Source: Herbaspirillum rhizosphaerae
GTDB lineage: Bacteria; Pseudomonadota; Gammaproteobacteria; Burkholderiales; Burkholderiaceae_D
Direction: 5' to 3'
DNA: 64,000 nucleotides
Assembly: GCF_001189965.1 (NCBI RefSeq)
Contig: NZ_LFLU01000018.1
Location: 40,188-104,187, forward strand
A program made the position numbers and the translations under genes. Shown one piece after another: positions 29,343-38,017 of the stretch; the stretch's first letter is position 1, and the number at the start of each line of letters is the position of its first letter. Under the pieces are notes generated by a model. That model was not told the DNA's origin and searched no databases. It was given only the letters and a program-made list of their open reading frames with translations.

Positions 29343-29996
29343 ATGACTAGTTCAATCAAAAAAACGCTTTTTCTGAGCACTGTTCTCGCTGTGGGGTCCA
29401 TTCCGCTGACATCGATGGCCGCTGATGACGGCTTCTATCTTGGCGCAGGCCTTGGGTATGCCAAGGCAAAACCGGAAAGCACCTTTTACCGGGTCGGCGG
29501 TAACGAGAAATCGACAGACACCGGGTTCAAGTTGTTTGGCGGTTACCAGTTCAATCAGTATTTTGCTCTGGAAGGGCAATACATCGATTTCGGCAAATTT
29601 ACCGGCGACACCACCCGATTCGCGCCGGGCAGCAATTTGCACCAGACAACTAAATTATCGGGCTTCACGCTGAATGCGGTCGGGATGTATCCCCTGACCA
29701 ACCAGTTTTCGCTCATCGGCAAGGCCGGCGCGATTTTCTTTCAAAACGACTATACCGTTCGCCGCGACAATGGCAGCATCGCACCGGCAACCGCGCGGCC
29801 AGGTCAGCTGAATACCAGCAAGACGAACTCGACCAGGCTGATGCTGGGCGCCGGTGCCGAATACGCATTCACGCAGCAGCTGTCATTACGGGCGGAGTAC
29901 GAATACTTCGGCAAATCTGCCATGTTGCTCGGCAATAATCGCTTTGAACCAGTCGAAACAAGCATGTTCTCGCTGGGCCTGCGCTACAAGTTCTGA
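29343..29996 (+). CDS. Outer membrane beta-barrel protein (OmpA-like barrel)
   Basis: 217 residues. The signal peptide (MTSSIKKTLFLSTVLAVGSIPLTSMA) precedes ADDGFYLGAGLGYAKAK, the first strand of an eight-stranded barrel. Alternating aromatic strands (GFKLFGGYQFNQYFALEGQYIDFGKF; RLMLGAGAEYAFTQQLSLRAEYEYFGK) run to a terminal Phe (FSLGLRYKF), the outer-membrane assembly signal. It fits the OmpA-like transmembrane/OMP_b-brl family. No peptidoglycan-binding domain is present. It is in the fimbrial region but has no known fimbrial role. Confidence 0.82.
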   Translation: MTSSIKKTLFLSTVLAVGSIPLTSMAADDGFYLGAGLGYAKAKPESTFYRVGGNEKSTDTGFKLFGGYQFNQYFALEGQYIDFGKFTGDTTRFAPGSNLHQTTKLSGFTLNAVGMYPLTNQFSLIGKAGAIFFQNDYTVRRDNGSIAPATARPGQLNTSKTNSTRLMLGAGAEYAFTQQLSLRAEYEYFGKSAMLLGNNRFEPVETSMFSLGLRYKF

Positions 29997-30156
29997 CGAC
30001 GATCGATCTGTTGCTTCAGCCAGCCGGACATAAGTCGCCAGTGAGAAAGCAACAGGGACGGCACCTCATCGGATGAGGTAGCATGCCTTTACCAAAAAGG
30101 ACAGTGCAAGATACTGTGCTGATGATGCAATCATGTAGAGCCAAAGGAGAATCGCT

Positions 30157-30348
30157 ATGCCAACCTTGAGAATTGAACTGGCGCCAGGAAGAAGCGCAGA
30201 ACAAAAAATTAAATATGTTGAAGAGGTAACGCGGCTGACCTCCGACATCCTGTGTTGCCCGATTGAGAGTATCGACGTTGTCTTTATCGAAATTGCAGGG
30301 ACGAATTGGGCCAGGGCAGGACGCTTCCTGGTGCAGCCGTCATCGTGA
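30157..30348 (+). CDS. 4-oxalocrotonate tautomerase family protein
   Basis: 63 residues, the usual size of these homohexameric enzymes. Pro2, the catalytic base after Met removal, is present (MPTLRIELAPGRSAEQKIKYVEEVTRL), with the GRSxEQK helix start and a C-terminal NWARAG replacing the usual GHFGIGG. AAAGGAG 8 nt upstream is a good ribosome binding site. It stands alone, with no catabolic partners, so the substrate is unknown. A truncated relative lies at 21538. Confidence 0.85.
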   Translation: MPTLRIELAPGRSAEQKIKYVEEVTRLTSDILCCPIESIDVVFIEIAGTNWARAGRFLVQPSS

Positions 30349-30795
30349 CCTCTATCTGATCTCGACCTGATCTGGCAGCGACCGGCAGTGAAGCCTGCTA
30401 CTGTCAGATCCCCTCCTCCTGCTTTCCCGGCAGCCGACAACAACCCCTCCCCCGTCAAACAGAGTCTGTCCGATTGTGTGTGTGAATCACGGTCATGGAA
30501 TCAACGACGTCATGCATGCCCCGATGGAATTGGGCCTGCATCGACTGTCTGCGTCTTGGTTTCTGACCATCTTGCACGCGCCCCTGTACCGCTTTGTCGG
30601 CAGCGTAAAACGATCAAAATTTAAGCGAATTTAATTTTTTATTGATTGGCTTAAGTTCGAGTTTTTTAAGGGTTTTCCTATAAAAACCCGGGTGATAGTA
30701 CAGGTCTGCATGTCCGTAATAGCCTGCATTATGAAACGACAATCCCGACGACGATGCGATCTCTGCTTGCGCGCCAGGGCCGCCTTGCAGAACAA
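30349..30795. other. Intergenic region with orphan fimbrial-type box
   Basis: 447 bp. TTAAGGGTTTTCCTATA at 30666-30682 repeats the box found before pilin 2. Here it lies inside a small hairpin (GGGTTTT / AAAACCC). The next 110 bp on the plus strand contain no pilin gene, and the sequence then runs into the end of the minus-strand pilin 3. A reading frame at 30388-30624 has no family features and was not called. Confidence 0.5.
30666..30682 (+). promoter_or_regulatory. Orphan TTTTCCTAT box
   Basis: It shares TTAAG-R-R-TTTTCCTATA with the pilin 2 box, but no plus-strand gene follows. It could be a relic of a third pilin promoter or act on the convergent pilin 3. Confidence 0.4.
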
Positions 30796-31266
30796 CTATT
30801 GATAGTCGAAAGAAAGCATGATGTGCTTGCGCATCTCAAGACTATCGGCGCCACTCGCTTGCTGCATGGACGCCGTCAAGGGAATGGAAATATGTCGTTG
30901 CGCCGGAAACACATAGCGCATGCTGTCGCCGGAACGAATGGTCTTGCTGGTGCCGGTCAACACCATTTCGGCGTCGTTGCTGTTACCCAAAGCACGTGCC
31001 TCGATAATTGCAAGAGGTTCTTCGAACGAGATGTGGACCGCCTGGGCCGTATTGCAGCGCACCGCGAGATCTATGCTGCGCGACGGTGCTTGCAGGCGCA
31101 CACTCTTCGCGTTTGCTTCGGACGATGTTCCCTGAACGGTGCATACCGGCTCGGTGATGGCGCCGAAGAAACGAAGTATCCCATCTGAAGCGAACGACGG
31201 CGCAGACGATCCGGCAAGCACAAAAAGAAAAGCGAACCTGGCAACATCCCGATTGGCGATAAACAT
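30796..31266 (-). CDS. Fimbrial subunit-like protein (pilin 3)
   Basis: 156 residues from the ATG at 31266 (AGGGGTG upstream on the minus strand). The signal peptide (MFIANRDVARFAFLFVLAGSSAPSFA) precedes SDGILRFFGAITEPVCTV, the same mature start pattern as pilins 1 and 2 (SDGTI...TxTC). A second cysteine is in VRCNTAQ, and the terminal strand is HIMLSFDYQ. It is shorter and more divergent than the other two and lies on the opposite strand. It may be a minor subunit or terminator pilin. The frame is open 47 codons upstream without similarity. Confidence 0.78.
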   Translation of the reverse strand: MFIANRDVARFAFLFVLAGSSAPSFASDGILRFFGAITEPVCTVQGTSSEANAKSVRLQAPSRSIDLAVRCNTAQAVHISFEEPLAIIEARALGNSNDAEMVLTGTSKTIRSGDSMRYVFPAQRHISIPLTASMQQASGADSLEMRKHIMLSFDYQ

Positions 31267-31563
31267 AAACACCCCTGAAATATTTGATTGAATGATTTTT
31301 TTAGAGACAATGACTTGTCGGAAGCAGGCAAGATTTATATCCATGAATGAACGTCCTTTCGACGGGAATTCATTCCTACTTACATCGAAAAAAAATTCTA
31401 TCACCAATTAATCTCAGGAAACTATTTGCGTTTTAGCAATTGCTGCACGCTCTCAAAAAGGAGCGAGGGAGCGATTGAAATCACTTCGTCATTGCCTCGA
31501 TGGCGATGGGTACTAAAAGCCATCGCCGACAAAATCAACGCAACTACTCCAGCGCAAAACCGA

Positions 31564-32412
31564 TCACTCGCTCTCCGCCAATAACCCGTTCATCGCATCC
31601 CGCATCATGATCGACGCCAGCGAGGCATGATCATTCTTCACCATATCAAGATCGTGCAAGCCATAGCCCGGCAACATCAGCTGCTTGATGTAAGCGCAAT
31701 CGCTGTCGCAGGTATAACGCACCCGTCCCGCTTTCTTCTGCACCTCCAGCGTGTATTCGCCACGCACCTTGCCGCGATAGCGCACCGTCACGCGCGGCCT
31801 GGCGTCAAGTTCCGTCGCTTCGCTCAGGTCTTCGTAAACATATTCGCCACCGGACGTACCGACGTAATGCGGCTGCAGCGGCACTGCCGGCACGGACTGA
31901 GGCGCGGCAGAAACCAGGAACAGATGATTGCCATGGGTCGGCTCTGCAATCAGTTTCTGCACTTGCGCCAATGCCGCTTGCAGTTGTTCCGGCGTCACCG
32001 CCTGCGCCGGGCTGTCCGCCGTCGCACCGGCTACCGGTGCAGGCAAGGATTGCAAGGCGGTCGATGCCACGGATATTCCCGACAACTCTGCATCCAGCGC
32101 CAGCTGACGTTGCCGATACCAATCGATCAGACAGGCGCGCGTCTGGCAGTTCTGTTCACGCCAGCGCCAGAAACCGTCCGAACGCGCGGCAAACTCCCGG
32201 CGGTCGGCGGCTTTCGCCCTGGCCTGCTTGTAGGTCTTGCCCAACTGATCGTCGAGACGGGAAAGCTCGGCATCGCCGCAAATGATTTTCTCCGTTGGCG
32301 AGCCGGCCTTGCTGCAGTTGAAGCTGGCGCCGAAAGCGGAAGCGACGACGCCGCTCGTCAACAACGTCGCCAGCAGCAAGCGCCGCTTCCAATCTGACAT
32401 GTTGAAAGTCAT
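31564..32412 (-). CDS. LprI/DUF1311-domain exported protein
   Basis: About 282 residues. The start is uncertain: ATG at 32412, 32400 or 32481, none with a strong ribosome binding site. The signal peptide SDWKRRLLLATLLTSGVVASAFG precedes a lysozyme-inhibitor-LprI-like domain (FNCSKAGSPTEKIICGDAELSRLDDQLGKTYKQA...WREQNCQTRACLIDWYRQR) with four conserved cysteines. After an Ala/Pro linker comes an uncharacterised C-terminal domain with its own cysteine pair (YTCDSDCAYIKQLMLPGYG). Probably a periplasmic protein; lysozyme inhibition is only inferred. Confidence 0.7.
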   Translation of the reverse strand: MTFNMSDWKRRLLLATLLTSGVVASAFGASFNCSKAGSPTEKIICGDAELSRLDDQLGKTYKQARAKAADRREFAARSDGFWRWREQNCQTRACLIDWYRQRQLALDAELSGISVASTALQSLPAPVAGATADSPAQAVTPEQLQAALAQVQKLIAEPTHGNHLFLVSAAPQSVPAVPLQPHYVGTSGGEYVYEDLSEATELDARPRVTVRYRGKVRGEYTLEVQKKAGRVRYTCDSDCAYIKQLMLPGYGLHDLDMVKNDHASLASIMMRDAMNGLLAESE

Positions 32413-32684
32413 GCGATGACGGCTGGCGACCGATGAAAGCGGCGCGATGGACGATGCTGGGTGGCGTGATGTCTGGCTCATGATCTCGTGTGCGTGTCGG
32501 AGATGGTGGAAGCCGAAGGATGGCATCGACGCATGGACAGCAAAATCGAAATGAAGCGGGCTTTCTCTCTAAAATCTTTACAAATACCGGGTAACATTTA
32601 CGTCCGTTACAAGTCGTTTCAACTTGCTGCCATTCCTTTACGGACTTGCCACCCCGACGTAACGCAGATCGCTCGATATCAACC

Positions 32685-33617
32685 ATGCCGGACCCGGACA
32701 TGCCTTCAGAAAAACTAAGCGCCACACGAGAACTGCCCTTCAAGCCACCGTTCGACTGGGCGCGCCTGTTGCGCTTTTTTGGCGGACGCTCCACCGCCGG
32801 CGTGGAAGCGGTGGAGAACGGCGTCTACCTGCGCACCATCGAGTGGCAGGGCGATGCCGGTACGCTGGCGATCTCGCGACATCCGCAAGACAACGCGCTG
32901 ATCGCCGTGCTGGAAGGCAAGGTCAGCCGCCACGCGGATGAACTGGCGGCGCCGCTCAGCCGCATGTTCGGCCTGGATGCCGATCCGAAGCCGATTCGCC
33001 GCCACCTTGCTGCGGATCCATGGCTGGCGCCGCTGCTGAAGGCAGCGCCCGGCCTGCGCCTGCCCGGTTCCTGGTCGGCGTTTGAGCTGATCGTGCGCAC
33101 CATCGTCGGCCAGCAGGTCAGCGTCAAAGCGGCCACCACCATCGTCGGACGACTGGTGGAACGCGCCGGCGAACGCATCGAACATCACGCGCATGCAGCG
33201 ACCGCATGGCGCTTTCCCACACCGGATGCCCTGGCGACGGTGGATCTCACCGCCATCGGCATGCCGGGCAAACGCGTCGCCGCGTTGCAAGGTTTTGCGC
33301 GTGCAGTAGCCGTCGGCGATGTACCGGTAGATGCGCCCGGCGTCGATCTCGCCGAGCGGCGCAAGAGCTTGCTTGACTTGCCTGGCATCGGCCCCTGGAC
33401 CGTCGAATACGTCGCCATGCGCGCGTGGCGCGATGCCGATGCGTGGCCGGCGTCTGACCTGGTGCTCATGCAGGCCATCGCCGGCCGCGATCCGGCGTTG
33501 CTCAAACTCGCCCATCAACGCGCCCGCGCCGAAGCATGGCGGCCATGGCGTGCTTACGTGGCGATGCATTTATGGAATGAAATCGCCGACCGGCAAGGAC
33601 AACAGCGCGGCGGTTGA
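32685..33617 (+). CDS. alkA: DNA-3-methyladenine glycosylase II (AlkA family)
   Basis: About 310 residues. The helix-hairpin-helix-GPD fold is clear: GQQVSVKAATTIVGRLVE, then LPGIGPWTVEYVAMRAWRDADAWPASDLVL with the catalytic Asp. It removes alkylated purines in base excision repair. The N-terminal part (FDWARLLRFFGGRSTAGVEAVENGVYLRTI) corresponds to the AlkA N-domain. No Ada methyltransferase domain is fused. Several Met starts lie close together (32646, 32685, 32700). It is divergent from the LprI-like gene. Confidence 0.9.
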   Translation: MPDPDMPSEKLSATRELPFKPPFDWARLLRFFGGRSTAGVEAVENGVYLRTIEWQGDAGTLAISRHPQDNALIAVLEGKVSRHADELAAPLSRMFGLDADPKPIRRHLAADPWLAPLLKAAPGLRLPGSWSAFELIVRTIVGQQVSVKAATTIVGRLVERAGERIEHHAHAATAWRFPTPDALATVDLTAIGMPGKRVAALQGFARAVAVGDVPVDAPGVDLAERRKSLLDLPGIGPWTVEYVAMRAWRDADAWPASDLVLMQAIAGRDPALLKLAHQRARAEAWRPWRAYVAMHLWNEIADRQGQQRGG

Positions 33618-33791
33618 CGTGATGACAACAAATGCGCCATTTCGCCGGATCTGCGCGTCACGATATCCCCCGCTCTTCGCGATCAAAGCGAAACGGATTG
33701 TGTAACCGTCTGCAACCGATGCGCTATTTGTCGCGCCCGACGCCGCCAACAGAATATAATGGCGCACATCTTTTGCACTACACCTTAGGCC

Positions 33792-34025
33792 ATGAGCTCC
33801 GAATTTCACCAACTCTCAGAGAAAGTCGCGCAACTTGCCGCCCTGACTCAGTCATTGCGCCGCGAAAACGCCGACCTGCGTCTTAACGTCTCCGCCCTGA
33901 CTACCGAGAATGCGGAATTGGCGCGGCGCATGGAAGAAGCGCATCAGCGCGTCGAAGCCTTGCTGGAAAAATTACCGGTTGCGGCGCCGACGACGCCGGC
34001 GATCAATGAAGAGGAGACAGCATGA
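33792..34025 (+). CDS. Small coiled-coil protein upstream of zapA (ZapB-like)
   Basis: 77 residues, almost entirely one heptad coiled coil (FHQLSEKVAQLAALTQSLRRENADLRLNVSALTTENAELARRMEEAHQRVEALLEKL). Size, coiled-coil character and the 4-bp ATGA overlap with zapA point to a ZapB-like or DUF904 division protein co-translated with ZapA. Direct sequence identity to E. coli ZapB cannot be claimed. Confidence 0.75.
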   Translation: MSSEFHQLSEKVAQLAALTQSLRRENADLRLNVSALTTENAELARRMEEAHQRVEALLEKLPVAAPTTPAINEEETA

Positions 34026-34333
34026 TTCAGCTCAACGTGACAATCATGGGCCACTCCTACACGCTGGCATGCAAGGAAGGCGAAGAAGCGACGCTGCAAC
34101 AAGCGGTTGCCTACCTGGATGAAAAAATGTGCGTCATCCGCGACTCCGGCAAGATCAAGGGCAACGATCGCATCGCCGTCATGGCCGCGCTCGGCATTGC
34201 CGCCGAATTGCTGTCGACCCAACCCGGTGACGGACCTTTCGCCGGCCTGACGGTTGCAGAATGGAAGCAAAGCATCGCCGCCATGCATACCGTGCTGGAT
34301 GAAGCATTGGCGCCGCAAGAAAATTTGTTCTGA
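34022..34333 (+). CDS. zapA: Cell division protein ZapA
   Basis: 103 residues. The N-terminal QLNVTIMGHSYTLACKEGEEATLQQAVAYLDEKM is the ZapA signature, and a C-terminal helix completes the short family form. It binds and bundles FtsZ filaments at the division ring. The ATGA overlap with the preceding coiled-coil gene implies translational coupling. 6S RNA follows, the same neighbourhood as in enterobacteria. Confidence 0.92.
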   Translation: MIQLNVTIMGHSYTLACKEGEEATLQQAVAYLDEKMCVIRDSGKIKGNDRIAVMAALGIAAELLSTQPGDGPFAGLTVAEWKQSIAAMHTVLDEALAPQENLF

Positions 34334-34505
34334 ACATATTTTTTAGCGAATTTTCTTGTCCTCCGTTTTCAATTCTTGACCTGCGGGAAACTCATTCTGC
34401 ATCGCGCGCTTGTGCGCTTCCTGCTCGTCGATGTCAAGGCTTGTGCGTGAATAATTTTGTCTTGCCTCTCGCTGCGCAAATAGCCGATATTTTTACGCAA
34501 ACACT

Positions 34506-34533
34506 TTGACAAGAATCGCGAATAGAGTAGACT
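34506..34533 (+). promoter_or_regulatory. Sigma-70 promoter of 6S RNA
   Basis: A consensus -35 TTGACA (34506-34511) and TAGACT (34528-34533) are separated by 16 bp. Transcription would start near 34538-34540, at the 6S 5' end. Confidence 0.7.
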
Positions 34534-34537
34534 TAAG

Positions 34538-34713
34538 TCTCCTGCCGTGTTCGCGAATGCTTATATTCCTTGAACCATTTATGTGCACAGGCTGTGGGAT
34601 TTTGTTTGGTGGGCGTGAGCGTCGCTAGTCCGATGAACCCGAAATTAAACTAACTGCAGCCAACTTGAACCGCTTGGTTCAGGATGCCAGCATAGCGGCA
34701 CAGGCGGGACTAG
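34538..34713 (+). ncRNA. ssrS: 6S RNA
   Basis: About 176 nt. The 5' arm (CTCCTGCCGTGTTCGCGAATGC) and 3' arm (GCATAGCGGCACAGGCGGGAC) form the long closing helix. The conserved CTTGAACC...GGTTCAGG hairpin before the 3' arm matches the E. coli 6S hairpin, and the middle gives the single-stranded bubble. It sits just after zapA, behind its own promoter and before a strong terminator. 6S RNA sequesters sigma-70 RNA polymerase in stationary phase. Exact ends are estimates. Confidence 0.88.
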
Positions 34714-34722
34714 TTTCAGAAG

Positions 34723-34754
34723 AAAGCGACTGTAGAAATACGGTCGCTTTTTTT
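34723..34754 (+). terminator. Terminator of 6S RNA
   Basis: AAAGCGAC / GTCGCTTT stem (8 bp, 12-nt loop) followed by a T-run, 10 nt after the 6S 3' arm. Confidence 0.88.
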
Positions 34755-34932
34755 ATGCAAAAACGCTTTGTGGGTCTTTGTAAGATCTGACGCTGTAGCA
34801 GCGTCGAGGCCGTGCATCGGCCTCATGCAGCGTTCACATTGCCTGCGGATCACAACGGCGCGTGTGCGGAGAGACTGCAAAGACGCGCACGAACAGCTCC
34901 GCGGATTGACGCCATGCGAGGATAGATGACGA

Positions 34933-35415
34933 TCAGTCGCTGCGCTTCTTGGCCGCGGCTTTGCGCTCCTGCCCCACTTCGGCGATCGCATCCTGAAACT
35001 CGGTGACATCTTCAAAGCTCTTGTACACCGAGGCGAAGCGAATATAGGCAATCTTGTCGAGGCGCTTCAATTCGCGCATGACCAGTTCGCCGACCTGGCC
35101 CGACACGACTTCGCGCGCGCCGCTGGACAACAATTTTTCCTGGATGCTCTGAATCGCGCCGTCGACCGCTTCGGCCGACACCGGACGCTTGCGCAGCGCC
35201 AGCATCAGGCTGGCGCGCAGCTTGGCGGGATCGAACTCGCTGCGGCTGCCGTTCTTCTTGACGATGACCGGCATGGCCAGCTCGATGCGCTCGTAAGTCG
35301 TGAACCGCTTGTCGCAATTGGCGCAACGACGGCGACGACGAATCGCGTCGCCCTCTTCCGAGAGTCGCGTATCCAGCACCGGCGTGTCGTCATGATTGCA
35401 GAAGGGACATTTCAT
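34933..35415 (-). CDS. nrdR: Transcriptional repressor NrdR
   Basis: 160 residues. The N-terminal zinc ribbon uses Cys3, Cys6, Cys31 and Cys34 ([10 protein letters not shown]...[13 protein letters not shown]), and an ATP-cone follows at about 46-136 ([30 protein letters not shown]). It represses ribonucleotide reductase genes when dATP is bound. A basic C-terminal tail ([11 protein letters not shown]) is present. The adjacent glyA, 157 bp upstream on the same strand, is the usual betaproteobacterial partner. Confidence 0.96.
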   Translation of the reverse strand: MKCPFCNHDDTPVLDTRLSEEGDAIRRRRRCANCDKRFTTYERIELAMPVIVKKNGSRSEFDPAKLRASLMLALRKRPVSAEAVDGAIQSIQEKLLSSGAREVVSGQVGELVMRELKRLDKIAYIRFASVYKSFEDVTEFQDAIAEVGQERKAAAKKRSD

Positions 35416-35572
35416 AGAGGCGAGTAGAAGCTGACTGCTGGGTTAATACCGGAGACCATCTTACTGCGCCCGCGGCCTCCATCCTTGTCGTCTCGACAAA
35501 GAGGAAGGCCGCAGGATGAAACAACAACTTTACTGCCTTGCTGCCGACCGGACTTGCGCCCGATGTGTACGA

Positions 35573-36820
35573 TTAAGCAGCATAGACCGGGAATGCGTCG
35601 GTCAATTTCTTGACTTCGACCTTCACGCGCTCGATGGTGGCGGCGTCATGCGGATTGTCCAGCACGTCGGCGATCAGGTTGGCGACCTTTTCCGCTTCCG
35701 CTTCCTTGAAACCGCGTGTGGTCATCGCCGGGCTGCCCAGACGGATACCGGAAGTCACGAATGGCTTCTCAGGATCGTTAGGAATGCCGTTCTTGTTGCA
35801 TGTCATGTGCGCAGCACCGAGGATGGCTTCGGCTTCTTTGCCGGTCAGATTCTTCGGACGCAGATCCACCAGCATTACGTGCGACTCGGTGCGACCGGAG
35901 ACGATGCGCAGACCACGCTTGATCAGCGTCTTGGCCAATACATCGGCGTTCTTCACGACTTGCTGTTGGTAGGCCTTGAATTCCGGCGACAGCGCTTCCT
36001 TGAATGCCATGGCCTTGGCGGCGATGACGTGCATCAGCGGACCGCCCTGGATGCCCGGGAAGATCGCGGAGTTGATGGCCTTCTCGTGCTCGGCCTTCAT
36101 CAGGATCACGCCGCCGCGCGGACCGCGCAGCGACTTGTGCGTGGTCGATGTGACGAAGTCGGCGAACGGCACCGGGTTCGGATACACGCCGGCAGCGATC
36201 AGACCGGCGTAGTGCGCCATGTCGACCATGAAGTAAGCGCCGACTTCCTTGGCGATCTTGGCGAAACGTTCGAAGTCGATGCGCAGGGCGTAAGCGGAGG
36301 CGCCGGCGATGATCAGCTTCGGTTTCTTTTCACGCGCCAGTGCTTCCATGGCTTCGTAGTCGATTTCTTCCTTGTCGTTCAGGCCGTAGGAAACGACGTT
36401 GAACCACTTGCCGGACATGTTCAATGCCATGCCGTGGGTCAGGTGGCCGCCTTCCGCCAGCGACATGCCCATGATGGTGTCGCCCGGTTTGAGCATGGCG
36501 AAGAACACGCCCTGATTCGCTTGCGAGCCGGAGTTCGGCTGCACGTTGGCGGCTTCGGCGCCGAACAGTTGCTTGAGGCGGTCGATGGCCAGTTGCTCGG
36601 CCATGTCGACGAATTCGCAACCGCCGTAGTAACGCTTGCCCGGATAGCCTTCAGCGTACTTGTTGGTGAGCTGGGTGCCCTGGGCTTCCATGACTGCCGG
36701 CGACGTGTAGTTTTCGGAAGCGATCAGCTCGATGTGCTCTTGCTGACGGACGTTTTCTTTCTGGATGACCGACCACAGTTCCGGATCGATACTCGCGATG
36801 GTGTGATTCTTTGCAAACAT
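35573..36820 (-). CDS. glyA: Serine hydroxymethyltransferase
   Basis: 415-codon PLP enzyme interconverting serine and glycine with tetrahydrofolate. The PLP lysine lies in [52 protein letters not shown] and [24 protein letters not shown] are diagnostic. The frame is open 38 codons further upstream; the ATG at 36818-36820 is preferred because GGAGAA lies 4-5 nt before it and the family starts MFAKNHTI. It is followed by nrdR. Confidence 0.97.
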   Translation of the reverse strand: MFAKNHTIASIDPELWSVIQKENVRQQEHIELIASENYTSPAVMEAQGTQLTNKYAEGYPGKRYYGGCEFVDMAEQLAIDRLKQLFGAEAANVQPNSGSQANQGVFFAMLKPGDTIMGMSLAEGGHLTHGMALNMSGKWFNVVSYGLNDKEEIDYEAMEALAREKKPKLIIAGASAYALRIDFERFAKIAKEVGAYFMVDMAHYAGLIAAGVYPNPVPFADFVTSTTHKSLRGPRGGVILMKAEHEKAINSAIFPGIQGGPLMHVIAAKAMAFKEALSPEFKAYQQQVVKNADVLAKTLIKRGLRIVSGRTESHVMLVDLRPKNLTGKEAEAILGAAHMTCNKNGIPNDPEKPFVTSGIRLGSPAMTTRGFKEAEAEKVANLIADVLDNPHDAATIERVKVEVKKLTDAFPVYAA

Positions 36821-37254
36821 GATTTCTCCAATGGATGAGGATGCGCCTGAAGGCATGTCAGTTCGGCGCGCCCAAAAGCAAAAACACAATGGGCAAAGCC
36901 GACTTGACTGACTTCCAAATCGAATGAGGGCCAAAAATAAAAGGGAATTGCAGGCAGCCTCAGTCGTACGTTCTCCATTCAGGGCTGCCCAGGCGCACGG
37001 CTAATGAAATCTCACGCTTCCCGATGGATACCCATCTTGTGCCGGAACAAGGTCCCGGTTTTTCGCCAGTTACGTGAGACGAAATGGTCTGCCCATTGTA
37101 AGTGAAGGCTTAAATTTCGGCAAGATTTGCGTCTGCCGCCATGCGTGAAAATGTTGCATCGCACGCCGCCTCTCGCCGCAGCCCGCTTTGGGCTACAATT
37201 TCGGGTTGTTGATGCAGACAGGCATTGACCAGACACCAACACGGAGAACATACA
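36821..37254. other. Divergent intergenic region glyA / ydfG
   Basis: 434 bp. Promoters for both genes must lie here, but no clear -35/-10 pair can be named. No glycine-riboswitch-like tandem structure or PurR palindrome is seen. CGGAGAACATACA before 37255 is the ydfG ribosome binding site. Reading frames across it lack family features. Confidence 0.4.
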
Positions 37255-38007
37255 ATGATCGTCTTGATTACAGGTGCAACAGCTGGTTTCGGCGCAGAAA
37301 TGGCACGCAAGTTCGTGCAAAATGGTCACAAAGTCATCGCCACAGGCCGCCGCAAGGACCGCCTCGACGCCCTCGCCGGCGAATTCGGCGACAACAAGGT
37401 GCTGCCGCTGGTGCTGGACGTGACCGACAAGGCTTCCATCAAATCCGCGCTCGCCAGCCTGCCGCAAGGCTGGCAAGACATCGACGTGCTGATCAACAAT
37501 GCCGGCCTCGCGCTGGGCCTGGAACCGGCGCATCAGGTCGCGCTGGAAGACTGGGAAACCATGATCGACACCAACGTCAAGGGCCTGGTGACCGTCACGC
37601 ATCACATCCTGCCGAACATGGTCAAGCGCGGCACCGGCACCATCATCAACCTGGGTTCGATCGCCGGCGCTTATCCGTATCCGGGCGGCAATGTATACGG
37701 CGCCACCAAGGCCTTCGTGGATCAGTTCACGCTGAATCTGCGCGCCGACCTGGTCGGCACCGGCGTACGCGCCACCAACCTGGCTCCCGGCCTGTGCGGC
37801 GGCACCGAGTTCTCCAACGTGCGCTTCAAGGGCAACGACAGCGCGGCCGCCAAGGTGTATGAAGGCACCACGCCGCTGACCGCAGAAGATATCGCGGAAG
37901 CCGCTTTCTGGGTCGCCACCCTGCCGGCGCACGTCAACATCAACTACATCGAACTGATGCCAACTTGCCAAGGTTTTGGCGCGATGAACATCAAGCGCAC
38001 TCAATAA
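37255..38007 (+). CDS. ydfG: NADP-dependent 3-hydroxy acid/serine dehydrogenase (SDR)
   Basis: 250 residues. The classical short-chain dehydrogenase layout has TGATAGFG (7-14) for NADP, NNAGLALGLEPAHQ, and the catalytic Ser...Tyr-Gly-Ala-Thr-Lys in GGNVYGATKAF. It is closely similar along its length to E. coli YdfG (VGGTEFSNVRFKGND; TLPAHVNIN), an L-allo-threonine/serine/3-hydroxypropionate oxidoreductase. The ATG with an upstream GGAG was chosen over one 10 codons earlier. It lies 10 bp before ybgC. Confidence 0.92.
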   Translation: MIVLITGATAGFGAEMARKFVQNGHKVIATGRRKDRLDALAGEFGDNKVLPLVLDVTDKASIKSALASLPQGWQDIDVLINNAGLALGLEPAHQVALEDWETMIDTNVKGLVTVTHHILPNMVKRGTGTIINLGSIAGAYPYPGGNVYGATKAFVDQFTLNLRADLVGTGVRATNLAPGLCGGTEFSNVRFKGNDSAAAKVYEGTTPLTAEDIAEAAFWVATLPAHVNINYIELMPTCQGFGAMNIKRTQ

Positions 38008-38017
38008 AACACCGCAG

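Noticed and set aside
30388..30624. A 78-codon frame after the tautomerase
   Set aside because: No ribosome binding site, low-complexity start and no family pattern.
35516..36838. A 440-codon plus-strand frame opposite glyA
   Set aside because: Antisense shadow of a clearly identified enzyme.
36821..37254. A glycine riboswitch upstream of glyA
   Set aside because: No tandem aptamer-like conserved core or switching helices could be recognised; glyA has an ordinary short leader with a good ribosome binding site.
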